Source of the DNA: JACKBJ01 sp964549495
GTDB lineage: Bacteria; Chloroflexota; Anaerolineae; Epilineales; Epilineaceae
NCBI GenBank assembly: GCA_964549495.1
Contig: CAZJWJ010000032.1
Span: 1 to 52,176, forward strand
DNA length: 52,176 bases
Direction of reading: 5' to 3'
The notes below the pieces were generated by a model. It searched no databases. It was given only the letters and a program-made list of their open reading frames with translations, and had not been told where the DNA came from. This document shows positions 1-7,709 of this stretch, piece by piece. Each line of letters opens with the position of its first letter. Within the stretch, counting starts at the first letter, position 1. The translations under genes and the position numbers were made by a program.

Positions 1-1
1 T

Positions 2-217
2 GCCGGCAGGGCCGCGCAGAATCCGACCGTCGGCAGGGTGATCGGCAAAGGGCTGGCGGGCGACGAGCTGACCGGCCGGCTGCATCTCGTCATCGACGGC
101 GCGGACGGCCGGGTTCACTACGTCGAGCTGAGCGAGGCCATGGCCGGCGAGACCAAGATCGGCAGCATCGTCGAAGTCGGGCGGGCCGAGGCCCCGCCCC
201 GTCCCGCCGACCGCAAC
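2..217 (+). pseudogene. C-terminal-region fragment of a plasmid relaxase (DUF3363 type), cut by the window edge
   Basis: The frame is open from the window edge. It encodes about 72 residues resembling the start of the DUF3363 region of VirD2-like relaxase/mobilisation proteins: GRVIGKGLAGDEL, then HLVIDGADGRVHYVEL, then GSIVEVG and RPADRN. Known family members continue after RPADRN with a long conserved domain. Here the frame instead runs into Pro-rich nonsense and stops at 451, so homology ends near base 217. A different frame becomes the plausible coding frame at the same place (next entry). The fragment is therefore a true gene remnant or one half of an assembly chimera. Recognition is from memory of the family, without a search. 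Confidence 0.55.
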
Positions 218-386
218 ACCAACTGCAACGCCAACCGCCCCGCCACCCCCCCTCGCCCCGATCTACATCCCCAAGCCCTCCCTCCCCAAGCCTGTCACCA
301 AGCGCTTCTACGTCCCCAAGCCCTACCTTCCCAAGCCCGCCGTCCAAACCATCTTCGTCCCCCAACCCTACCTCCCAGCCCCCTGA
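201..386 (+). pseudogene. C-terminal tail of a secreted Pro/Thr-linker protein, 5' part missing
   Basis: In the third frame the DNA reads VPPTATPTATPTAPP and then a Pro-rich tail with three similar units beginning IYIPKPSLPKP, FYVPKPYLPKP and IFVPQPYLP, ending in TGA at 384-386. Thr-Pro linkers followed by a YLP-like motif are characteristic of several secreted proteins in this window (VWA protein, propellers, the 51159 protein), so this is probably the genuine end of such a protein. Upstream in this frame there is no sensible protein and a stop lies at 39-41. The N-terminal part has therefore been replaced by relaxase sequence. No signal peptide or start is visible. Confidence 0.5.
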
Positions 387-550
387 TCACCCTCGGATCG
401 AACTCGCCAAGCCCCGGCGCCGTCCCACCCATCGGCCGATCCAGTCACTAGCTCGTGAAGCTACCGCCTCGTGCCACCACGGGGTCTCGGTCAGCCACGA
501 GTTCCCCCGCTTGGGCTTCTTGCCCCCACCATGTCTTCCCACCCCCACAA

Positions 551-699
551 CGGGTCGGGAGGGTCTCGGGACGGGGCGGCCACTTCCGTGTGCGGCGGCC
601 ATGACATCGTGATCGAGCGACCGCAGCATGAGCCCGGTCCCCGCGCCACGGGGTCCGGTCATCACATCGGCCGCCCCGTCCCGAGACCCTCCCGACCCG
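551..699. repeat. 31-bp perfect inverted repeat with 87-bp spacer
   Basis: Bases 551-581 are the exact reverse complement of 669-699. The left arm starts CGGGTCGGGAGGG and ends GGGGCGGCC. The outer flanks are CACAA on the left and CACGA on the right, which could be an imperfect short target duplication. The whole unit is 149 bp. It could be a MITE-like element or simply a very stable hairpin. No transposase lies nearby. Confidence 0.7.
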
Positions 700-771
700 C
701 ACGAAGCCCCGCCTCGACGTCGTCTCCTCCATGCTCTCGAAGCGACGACCTCGCTCCTCTCACACAATCCA

Positions 772-800
772 CGAGACCTCCGCGCCTGGCGGAGGTCTCG
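772..800 (-). terminator. Hairpin terminator of the 859-4464 gene
   Basis: The stem CGAGACCTCCGC (772-783) pairs perfectly with 789-800 around a 5-base loop. It lies 58 bases beyond the stop codon of the minus-strand gene. There is no clear U-tract, so intrinsic termination is an inference. Confidence 0.55.
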
Positions 801-858
801 CAACCAACTCTGGATTCTACGCGCCCTCGAGTCCCTCGAGACCCTCGGCGACCACCGA

Positions 859-3800
859 TCAGGGCTGGGGCACCGGCGGTCCCGGCGGTGGCGGGGGCGG
901 CGGCAGCGTCGGCTGCGGATTGCCTCCGCCACCACCGAAGCTGGGCTGCCCCGGACATCGAGGCGCCGGCGCGCAGTTGCAGGGCATCGGCCCGGGCAGC
1001 GGGAAGCCGATGTTGCCGGCCGACTCGTCGCCCGGGATCGGATTGCCCAGGGCACTGCCCGAACGCTCGACCTTGACCGCCGCCAGGCCGACCACGTTGC
1101 GCACGAAGTTGCCCTGACCGTCGAAGACGTCGTGCTCCCAGAAGGTGGCCGAGATCACCGCCGAGCCCTTGAAGCCCTGGTTGATGAAGCCCCAGGTGGC
1201 CAGATCGATGTACTCGACCTGCTGGCTGTGCAGCTTCTGGCAGACGTAGTCGAGCAGGCCGTTCTGGTCGTAGATGAAGATCGCGAAGTCGGTGAAGCCT
1301 GGCTTGGGCACGATGTTGGCGATCGAAAGCTCGCTGGTCACGCCCGTGCCGATCGCGTCCTTGTGGAAGCTGGGAATGCCGATGCGCCCGATGCCCGAAC
1401 AGAGCCCGCCGCAGTAGCTGCCGACCTGCCAGTCGTAGGCCATCTGCTCCGGGAAGAGGTCGTAGGCGATGGCCTCCTGTGGCTCGGTGCGCATGACGTC
1501 GGTGTACTTGATGAGCTCGGCCACGGCCGAGATATTGGGCGCGGCCACCGGGTTGGAGCCCGGCGCGAACCAGTCCTGGCTCTCGACCCGCACGCTGCCT
1601 ACCCAGTTGCCGGGTAGTCCGGCGATGACCGGCAGGTAGAACTGCTGTGCGCCCTGGGCGCAGACCCAGTCGACCACGGTCGTGATCACGTCGCCACCGC
1701 GGTCGAGGAAGTAGACCTTGACCTTGGCCGCGTTGGTGCGCGACATGTTCTGGACGACCACCGCCGAGTCCCAACCCTGGTACTCGGAGTAGATCAGCGG
1801 TCCGTAGGCCACCGCCGAACCGGTGGTGTAGTAGGCGTGTCCATCCCAGCTGAAGTTCAGCTCGCTGGGCATGCCGGTGTAGGTCATCAGGACGTCGTTG
1901 CCGCTGTGGTCGACCGCCACGCCCAGGGGTTGGGTCGAGCGGATCCAGGCATTGCCCACCCAGCCCTGCGGCAGGCAGCTGGAGACGTCGAACTGGTAGC
2001 TCTCGCCGGGAGCCAGGGTGAGCACGTCGCAGATGCGCGGTCGCAGGCAGTCGTCGTGGCCCTTGAACCAGAGCTCCAGCGAGGTGCACTCCAGGCCGCC
2101 GTTCTGGATGTAGAGGATGCTGTTGAAGCCGCCCGAGCCGGCATACAGCGAGGGCGCGTAGAAGGCGTAGCCGCCGAAGACCGGGTCGTAGGCGCCCAGG
2201 AACTCGCCGGCCAGCGCGGTGTAGCTGGCCGTCACCTTCACATTGGGCCGCACGTCGCCGGGGCAGGTGCGCAGCACCTCGACGGCGATGGGTTGGCAGG
2301 GCAGGTAGCCGAAGTCGAAGGGACCCCAGACCCCGTGCTCGGTGTAGGCCTTCCAGAAGCGGCGGTACTCGCCGCAGTCTCCGACGACGTTCTGGAAGAG
2401 CGCCTCGCAGAGGGCGTCGGCGAAGATGTCCTGGCCGAAGCCCACCTCGTGGATGCCGGCCGAGACCAGCGCGCCGCTCTTGGCGCCCGCCGGCATCTGC
2501 GCGCCCAGGAAGTTCCAGGCGCTGCCGGGGGTGAGCAGGCCCGAGCACTCGACCTTGAGCGGACCGGTGCACTGCGGTGGGCAGAAGCCCGGCGCGCCCC
2601 AGACCAAGAGCAGAGCCTTGGCCGGATGGTCGCCGATGTTCTGCGCCTCGATCCAGGTTTCACAGACCGGGTCGTTGCCCAGGAAGTTCAGGATGGGCAG
2701 CAGCGACTGGCAACCGAAGGGCGGCCGATCGGGGCTCTTGGGCCAGTCGATGGGCGGCGGAGGCGGCGTGATGGCACCGGGCGTGCCCGGCGGGATGGGC
2801 GGCGTGAAGGTCGGGTAGGGCGGCAAGGTCGGCGTGGGCCACTGACCGGGCGGGCCCGGAGGTGGTGGCGGCGTACCGGGCAAGGGGGCGCCCGGCGTCG
2901 GCTGCTGACAGTAGCCGCAGTAGCTGTAGCGGAAGGCGACCTGAGCCGGCTGTGCCGGCGCGGGCAGGCATTGCACGGTCTGGGTCTGAGGCGTGCCGGG
3001 GAAGAGCAGGTAGTTGGAGGGCACGTTGCTGACCCAGGTGCGGTAGCTTCCGGGCTCGATGTTCTGGTAGGTCACGCAACCGGAGCCCTGGGGGTTGGCA
3101 TAGCGCGACATCGGCGGTGCGGCCGGCGCGCCGTAGGGCGTCAGCAGCTGCGCGTGCACCACGACCTGGTAAGGGAAGGGCTGCGGGTTCTGACCGGCCG
3201 GATCGACCTCGAGGACGCAGACTCCCAGGCCGGCCGAGCCCGGCTGGGCCGTAGGAGGCCCGGGCGGCGTCGGGAAAGCCGAGGTCGGGAAGGGGGTCAC
3301 GGTCGGGCTCGCCCAGGGCGGCGTGACCGGCTGTAGATCCGGAGTCGGCGTGCGGGTGACGACGATCGGCGTCCAGCTCGCGGTCGCCGTCGGCGTCTGG
3401 GTCGGCAGGTCGGGGCTGGGCAAGGTCGATGTTGCGGTCGGATTCTGCGTCGGCGCCGCGGTGGCCGCGCTGGTGGGCACGGTGGTCGGTGCCGAGGTCG
3501 GCGGGTCGGTCGGGGCGACCGTGGGCGGATCCGTCGGTGCCGCGGTCGGTGGGTCGGTCGGAACCACTGTCGGCGGATCCGTAGGCGGCGCGGTCGGGGG
3601 ATCCGTCGGTTGGGCCGTCGGTACCGCCGTCGGCGGTTCCGTCGGCTGGGCCGTTGGGAGATCGGTCGGCTTGGCGGTCGGCGGACTCGTCGGATCCGGA
3701 TCGATCAAGCGCAGACAGGTCGCGCCCGGGCCGCTATCGCAGTTGGGCCGCGCATCGATGCTGCCGCTCTCCGGATCGCTGAACCAGCTCAAGCAGATCT

Positions 3801-4464
3801 GGTCTGGGCTGCCCAGCAAGCTCATGCGCACCCAGATGTCGACGACCGGACCGCAAGGTGCCTTGCCGAGGCGGAAGCCGACGTCGCTGCTATGGCCGGC
3901 GGTGGCCATTTGAATGGGGCCGGTCTGGTTCGACCAGGCCCTCCGCCATCGAGCGTTGGCTGGAGCATTGTTCAGGTAGGCCGGTACGATCCCACCCCCA
4001 ACGCCCCAGTCATCGTCGAATCGATCGTTGCCATTGAGATCCGGGATGAGGGTGATGTCCCCCATCCCGTTCTCGGTCAGCACGGTCGGCCCACCGCCGA
4101 GCTCCAGATCTTCGAGCAAGACCATGAAGCTCTGCTGGCCGGTGTCGATGATCCACTTGTAGCGGGCGTCGGACCATTCGATGACGTCGCTGCCGTTCTG
4201 TTGGACCCAACCCGGCTCGCTGGCGGTGCAGAGGCGCAGGTGCAAGTATCCCGAGTCGACCGCCCAGGACGAAGCGATGCCGTCGCGTCCCGGCTCACTT
4301 GGGCATTCTCCGGCGGCATCGGCTGGCAGAGCCTCCCACGCGGTCGGACCGCCCGACTGTCCGGTTTCCGGTGGGTCTGCGGGTTGGTGTGACAGCAGCC
4401 CGGCCACCAGGGCGGCCAATGCCAGCGGTAGGATCATCCACGAGCGGCGAAGCATGGTCGACAT
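859..4464 (-). CDS. Large secreted protein with Pro/Thr linker and four-fold 'QN' repeat module
   Basis: This 1201-residue exported protein has no function I recognise. The start at 4464 (MSTMLRRSW) is chosen because AGGAG lies six bases upstream; a longer frame to 4527 lacks this. A hydrophobic signal segment follows (LPLALAALVAGLL). Residues about 60-250 form a unique domain with a calcium-loop-like stretch DLNGNDRFDDD. Residues about 255-410 are Thr/Pro-rich with tandem PTDPPT units. A small Cys-containing, prealbumin-like domain follows, then a Pro-rich linker. Residues about 600-1150 hold four related units, each with a signature such as EAQN, YIQN, VVQN or IANI, and each ending in a GSA-V-S-like strand. 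This last module is closely similar to that of the gene at 33908-36466, so the two are paralogues. It is probably displayed on the cell surface. Confidence 0.85.
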   Translation of the reverse strand: MSTMLRRSWMILPLALAALVAGLLSHQPADPPETGQSGGPTAWEALPADAAGECPSEPGRDGIASSWAVDSGYLHLRLCTASEPGWVQQNGSDVIEWSDARYKWIIDTGQQSFMVLLEDLELGGGPTVLTENGMGDITLIPDLNGNDRFDDDWGVGGGIVPAYLNNAPANARWRRAWSNQTGPIQMATAGHSSDVGFRLGKAPCGPVVDIWVRMSLLGSPDQICLSWFSDPESGSIDARPNCDSGPGATCLRLIDPDPTSPPTAKPTDLPTAQPTEPPTAVPTAQPTDPPTAPPTDPPTVVPTDPPTAAPTDPPTVAPTDPPTSAPTTVPTSAATAAPTQNPTATSTLPSPDLPTQTPTATASWTPIVVTRTPTPDLQPVTPPWASPTVTPFPTSAFPTPPGPPTAQPGSAGLGVCVLEVDPAGQNPQPFPYQVVVHAQLLTPYGAPAAPPMSRYANPQGSGCVTYQNIEPGSYRTWVSNVPSNYLLFPGTPQTQTVQCLPAPAQPAQVAFRYSYCGYCQQPTPGAPLPGTPPPPPGPPGQWPTPTLPPYPTFTPPIPPGTPGAITPPPPPIDWPKSPDRPPFGCQSLLPILNFLGNDPVCETWIEAQNIGDHPAKALLLVWGAPGFCPPQCTGPLKVECSGLLTPGSAWNFLGAQMPAGAKSGALVSAGIHEVGFGQDIFADALCEALFQNVVGDCGEYRRFWKAYTEHGVWGPFDFGYLPCQPIAVEVLRTCPGDVRPNVKVTASYTALAGEFLGAYDPVFGGYAFYAPSLYAGSGGFNSILYIQNGGLECTSLELWFKGHDDCLRPRICDVLTLAPGESYQFDVSSCLPQGWVGNAWIRSTQPLGVAVDHSGNDVLMTYTGMPSELNFSWDGHAYYTTGSAVAYGPLIYSEYQGWDSAVVVQNMSRTNAAKVKVYFLDRGGDVITTVVDWVCAQGAQQFYLPVIAGLPGNWVGSVRVESQDWFAPGSNPVAAPNISAVAELIKYTDVMRTEPQEAIAYDLFPEQMAYDWQVGSYCGGLCSGIGRIGIPSFHKDAIGTGVTSELSIANIVPKPGFTDFAIFIYDQNGLLDYVCQKLHSQQVEYIDLATWGFINQGFKGSAVISATFWEHDVFDGQGNFVRNVVGLAAVKVERSGSALGNPIPGDESAGNIGFPLPGPMPCNCAPAPRCPGQPSFGGGGGNPQPTLPPPPPPPGPPVPQP
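3480..3690 (-). repeat. Tandem 24-bp repeat encoding the PTDPPT linker
   Basis: This in-frame minisatellite encodes consecutive eight-residue units of the form PTDPPTxx (PTDPPTAA, PTDPPTVA, PTDPPTVV) inside the gene at 859-4464. Units vary at the two positions after PPT, while the first six are nearly constant. Such tracts give extended, probably O-glycosylated linkers and can change copy number by slippage. Confidence 0.75.
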
Positions 4465-4796
4465 GAGCGTCTCCTGAATCAAGGCACCGGCGTCATTCGC
4501 GACCCCGATCGGGGCCAAGCTCGGCATCGCATGCCGCGCTTCGGAGCGATCACTCCTCGCAAATCGCCTTGGATAACGGGATGCAGGGTCCGGCGTTAGG
4601 GCGGATTCCCGAAACCGCCGACTCGACGCCCCTCCATCAGGTCCCGATCCGGCCCGAATGCTCGGCCGCCCGAGCAGGCCGGCTGCCCGCGCTCGACGCA
4701 GCCTGCGATGGTGAGACGAGACGAAGCCCGGGTCATCGACCCGGGCTTCGTGATCCTCGTTTGCCGTAACGGCGCCAAGGGGCGCCTGGGATCCGG
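4465..4796. other. Intergenic region
   Basis: I see no gene in these 332 bases. The region contains the hairpin 4721-4751. It must also contain the promoter of the minus-strand gene starting at 4464, but I cannot place a convincing -35/-10 pair. Confidence 0.5.
4721..4751 (-). terminator. Terminator hairpin of the CAP-dockerin gene
   Basis: The arms ACGAAGCCCGGGT (4721-4733) and 4739-4751 are perfect reverse complements around a five-base loop. The hairpin is 45 bases after the stop of the minus-strand gene ending at 4797. The stem is GC-rich and has no strong U-run. Confidence 0.6.
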
Positions 4797-5531
4797 CTAC
4801 TCGCAGGCCTGGCCCAGGTGCAGCACGACCTCGTAGATGTCGAAGACGTTGATCACGCCATCCTCGATCAGATCGTAGTCCGCGTTCCAGGTTGCGTCCT
4901 CGCTGCTGAGCATGAAGTGCCCGGCGACGATGGCGACGTCGGCGCTGGTCACCTGGCGATCTTCGTCGAAGTCGGGGAGGCCACAGGGTGGGACGTCCCC
5001 GCCGCCGCCGGCCGGCGGCGTGACGGTGGGTACGCTGGGGTTGGGCACCGAGAAGACCTGGGTCCAGGTCGGGCCACTGGGATTATAGGCCACGCCGATG
5101 TCGACGAAGTTGGCGTTGAGGATGTTGGCCCGGTGGCCCGAGCTGTTCATCCAGGCTTCCATCACGGCCGACGGCGTGCGCTGGCCCTTGGCGATGTTCT
5201 CGCCCCAGGTGCCGCCCTTGTAGCCGCTCTCGCGGATGCGATCTCCCGGGCCGCCGTTGCCGCAGCCGGTATGCGAGAAGCAGCCGGTAGCGACCATGTG
5301 CTCGTTGTGCAGCCAGGCCGCGACCTGCAGCTGGTAGTTGACGTGCAGCGGGTCGCGACCGCGCGACTCGCGCTCCTGGTTGACGATGTCCACCACTGCC
5401 TGCTCCTGCGGCAAGATGGGCTCGCCGGGTGCCGAAGCCATGGCGATGGCCGCCGGGATGGCCAGGATGGCCAATGCGGCCAGGACGGCGACGACGGGTG
5501 CGCGGCCGTACTGCTCGAGGAACTTGATCAT
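4797..5531 (-). CDS. Secreted CAP (SCP/PR-1) domain protein with C-terminal dockerin-like domain
   Basis: The protein has 244 residues. The start at 5531 (MIKFLEQ) has GGAGG eleven bases upstream and is followed by a hydrophobic export segment (VVAVLAALAILAIPAA). The central CAP domain shows family landmarks: VNQERESRG, a catalytic-type HNEHM, SHTGCGN, GENIAKG, and SSGHRANILN near its end, followed by VDIGVAY. After a Gly/Pro linker the last 55 or so residues carry two EF-hand-like loops, DFDEDRQVTSAD and DYDLIEDGVINVFD. This is the layout of a type I dockerin. Dockerins bind cohesins, and the adjacent upstream gene encodes a cohesin-like protein on the same strand, so the pair may interact. 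What CAP domains do in bacteria is poorly known. The CAP assignment is firm; dockerin is likely; binding is inferred. Confidence 0.9.
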   Translation of the reverse strand: MIKFLEQYGRAPVVAVLAALAILAIPAAIAMASAPGEPILPQEQAVVDIVNQERESRGRDPLHVNYQLQVAAWLHNEHMVATGCFSHTGCGNGGPGDRIRESGYKGGTWGENIAKGQRTPSAVMEAWMNSSGHRANILNANFVDIGVAYNPSGPTWTQVFSVPNPSVPTVTPPAGGGGDVPPCGLPDFDEDRQVTSADVAIVAGHFMLSSEDATWNADYDLIEDGVINVFDIYEVVLHLGQACE

Positions 5532-5593
5532 GGGTTCGCTTGCCTCCCCAGCCTTGGAACGTGAAGAATGCGCTCGACGGAATTCGATCACTC

Positions 5594-5605
5594 GATAGTA
5601 TATCA
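5594..5605 (-). promoter_or_regulatory. Extended -10 promoter for the CAP-dockerin gene
   Basis: On the minus strand the sequence reads TGATATACT (TATACT at 5602-5597 preceded by TGA), which fits an extended -10 element. It overlaps the stop codon of the upstream cohesin-like gene and lies about 65 bases before the start at 5531. No good -35 is seen. Confidence 0.4.
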
Positions 5606-6625
5606 CAACTCGGGGCGCTCTCGACCACGAGATGGGTCGCGATCTGGCTCGAGCCCGCTCCCGGTCGAGCTGCTCGCGGCAGATTCCGCCTCCGAAGCGC
5701 CGATCGGCTTGCGCCCGAACTGCCAGGCCAGCCCGACCACCGCGAGCGCCAGGACGAGGATGCCCAGCCAGTTGGCGGTCGGGTTGGAGGCCAGATCCTC
5801 CGCGCGGCGTGCCAGGTCGCGGAATGCAGTCCGGATCGTGGTGCCGAGACCCCCGTCGCCTCGGCTGATCTCCATCGCCTCGGCTTGCGCGATATAGGCG
5901 TCGCGAAGCTCCGCCTCCGGCTCGGCGCGCGGCCAGGCCTCGCCGCCGGTGGACTCCAGCTCGATCCGCTGCTCACCCTCGTCGAGCAGGACCACGTCCA
6001 CCAGTTCCAGGCTCACCGGCGCCTCGCTGCGGGCGATGGGTGCCAGGGTGAACAGGGCCAGGCTGCCGTTGCCCTGCGGGAGGCTGGCCGGGTCGCTGGC
6101 GCCGCCGGGATCCGGCGATCCGCCCGCCTCCGAGGACTCGAGCGATGCATCGGCACCATCTGCCTCATCGCCCGCCTCCAAGTCATCGGTCTCGTCTTCG
6201 TCCGACTCCCCCAGACCCAGGTCGAAGGCGATGCGCAGCCGGCCGGCCTCCAGCGCGAGGATCTGGATGGACTGGCCCGGTGCCGCGACCAGGCTGCCGG
6301 CTTCCACCGCGGTCACCCGCAGGCTCTCGGGTGGATATCGTAGCTCTAGCTCGTAGCCCACGAAGGGCGGAGCGTCGTAGACCTCGACGCGCAAGGGCTG
6401 TGGTTGTGTGTCGAGCTCCAAGGGCGACGGCGCCAGCACGGCGGTCGCGCTCCCCTGGGCGCCGACGTTCCGGCCACCGAGTAGGGTGGCGAGGCAGAGC
6501 CCAACCACGAGCCACCTGGCCTGGCTCGGTGACGGGAAGCCCCGTAGAATGAGGTCGGGAAATCGGAAAGTGGACACGGTTCTCTTGGCCCTGGACCCTC
6601 GGGTCGGCGCGGCCGATCGCCGCAT
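5603..6625 (-). CDS. Membrane-anchored cohesin-like protein
   Basis: The protein has about 340 residues. It begins with a signal segment (WLVVGLCLATLLGG), followed by a beta-sandwich of cohesin type. The motif YELELRYPPESLRVTAVE matches the usual cohesin strand pair (xFxLxYDPxxLxVxxVE), and NGSLALFTLAPIA with SLELVDVVLLDE matches the distal half. An acidic Glu/Asp/Ser-rich insert of about 45 residues separates the two halves. A C-terminal transmembrane helix (WLGILVLALAVVGLAW) followed by a charged tail suggests membrane anchoring. The ATG at 6625 lacks a ribosome site; a GTG at 6577 (VSTFRFP) is an alternative. The dockerin-bearing CAP gene follows on the same strand after 71 bases. It is not a cellulosomal scaffoldin: there is only one module and no CBM. 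Confidence 0.75.
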   Translation of the reverse strand: MRRSAAPTRGSRAKRTVSTFRFPDLILRGFPSPSQARWLVVGLCLATLLGGRNVGAQGSATAVLAPSPLELDTQPQPLRVEVYDAPPFVGYELELRYPPESLRVTAVEAGSLVAAPGQSIQILALEAGRLRIAFDLGLGESDEDETDDLEAGDEADGADASLESSEAGGSPDPGGASDPASLPQGNGSLALFTLAPIARSEAPVSLELVDVVLLDEGEQRIELESTGGEAWPRAEPEAELRDAYIAQAEAMEISRGDGGLGTTIRTAFRDLARRAEDLASNPTANWLGILVLALAVVGLAWQFGRKPIGASEAESAASSSTGSGLEPDRDPSRGRERPEL

Positions 6626-6733
6626 GACGGCGCAGTCTAGCAGGGCGCCGGGGCCTTCGCAATCCGCCGGCCCGAGACGCCCTCCGGCGCTGGGTCGGCG
6701 GCGACGACGGTGGAATTCACTGCGGCGCTGCAC

Positions 6734-6745
6734 TAGAATGCCGGG
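6734..6745 (+). promoter_or_regulatory. -10 element of coaE, possibly leaderless
   Basis: TAGAAT at 6734-6739 ends six bases before the first ATG of coaE (6746). This places the transcription start on or next to the initiation codon. No Shine-Dalgarno sequence fits in the gap. The -35 region is weak. Confidence 0.35.
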
Positions 6746-7375
6746 ATGATGGGCGGCGATCGGATTCGGCTCGGCTTGACAGGCGACGTGGGCAGCGGCA
6801 AGAGCAGCCTGCGCCGTTGGTTGACGGCAGCTGGCGCGGCCACCCTGGATGCCGATGATGTCGCGCGCGAGGTCCTGGAACGACCTGCCATCGCCCGGCA
6901 GGTGATCACTCGGTTCGGCAGCGGTGTGGCCGACGAAGGGGGCGGGATCGACCGCGCGGCGCTGGCGCGGCGCGTCTTCGACGATCCCCCGGCCCTGGCC
7001 CGGCTGGAGTCCATCATGCATCCGCCGATCGCTCGGACCGTCGGCGATTGGCTGGAGCGACAAGGTGCCGGCCTGGCGGTGGTCGAGGCCGTCAAGCTGG
7101 TCGAGAGCGGAATGTATCTCGATCTGGACCGAACCTGGTTGGTGATCTGCGCGCCGAGCGAGCGCCGACGGCGGCTGCGCGACCGCGGCTGGGACGATGC
7201 GGAGATCCAGCGCCGCATGCGGGCCGCGACACCACTGGCACCGCGCCTCGCGGCCGCCGACGCCGTGATCGACAACAGCGGTCCCTGGTCGCATACGGAG
7301 CGGCAGCTCCGAGCTCTTTGGCGCCAACTGGCAATCGGGTGCGACGCCGAGGGCCGGGTGGTGTTATCCTTGTAG
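6746..7375 (+). CDS. coaE: Dephospho-CoA kinase
   Basis: CoaE phosphorylates the 3'-hydroxyl of dephospho-CoA with ATP, the last step of coenzyme A synthesis, in the cytoplasm. The 209-residue length is normal for the family. The P-loop GDVGSGKS is at residues 13-20. The LDADDVAREVL segment matches the conserved LDAD region, MHPPI matches the conserved HP motif, and VVEAVKLVESG corresponds to the usual 'vPLLfE' stretch, here with Lys-Leu-Val-Glu. The gene is divergent from the cohesin-like gene and heads a plus-strand run of genes. ATG codons at 6746 and 6749 are adjacent, so the exact start is uncertain by one residue. Confidence 0.92.
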   Translation: MMGGDRIRLGLTGDVGSGKSSLRRWLTAAGAATLDADDVAREVLERPAIARQVITRFGSGVADEGGGIDRAALARRVFDDPPALARLESIMHPPIARTVGDWLERQGAGLAVVEAVKLVESGMYLDLDRTWLVICAPSERRRRLRDRGWDDAEIQRRMRAATPLAPRLAAADAVIDNSGPWSHTERQLRALWRQLAIGCDAEGRVVLSL

Positions 7376-7427
7376 GACGACGGTGGTGGTCGGTGTCGTT
7401 GCCCGCGAGCGCATCGAGGGGGCCTGC

Positions 7428-7709
7428 GTGACAAGTCCGTGGAGTCGGATCGCCAGAGATCACCCGAACCTGGTCACATGGTTCGGGCTGTCCACGGCTT
7501 TCATCCTGATCCTGGCCTTCTCCGCGCGCGAGCTGCGGCTCGGGCCGCGACCCTGGCTGGTGCTGGCCCTGGCCGCCGTTCTGGTGGCCGGCGCCTGCGC
7601 TCGGATCATCGCCTGGGAGGCCGATCCGATCCCGGACGGTCCGGAGGCCCAACCGAAGCAAGACGCGCAAAGCGAGGAGCGAGACGATGCCGCGCAAGGA
7701 TCCGAGTGA
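7428..7709 (+). CDS. Small two-helix membrane protein, unknown function
   Basis: The protein has 93 residues from GTG at 7428, which has a purine-rich GAGGGGG seven bases upstream; an in-frame GTG at 7383 would add residues that look non-coding. It has two hydrophobic helices (FGLSTAFILILAFSA and WLVLALAAVLVAGACARII) separated by a short positive loop, then an acidic, Gln-rich hydrophilic tail. I recognise no family. Its 3' end overlaps the next gene by 23 bases, which implies co-transcription with coaE and the GNAT gene. Confidence 0.65.
   Translation: MTSPWSRIARDHPNLVTWFGLSTAFILILAFSARELRLGPRPWLVLALAAVLVAGACARIIAWEADPIPDGPEAQPKQDAQSEERDDAAQGSE

Larger units (their letters stand above)
387..858. 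other. Intergenic region with inverted repeats, no gene seen
   Basis: I see no convincing gene in these 472 bases on either strand; the open frames are short and of biased composition. The region holds a 31-bp perfect inverted repeat (551-581 and 669-699) and the hairpin 772-800, which is suited to terminate the minus-strand gene ending at 859. Confidence 0.6.

Noticed and set aside
4797..6625. Cellulosome gene cluster
   Set aside because: Only one dockerin-like and one cohesin-like domain; no glycoside hydrolase, CBM or scaffoldin repeats.
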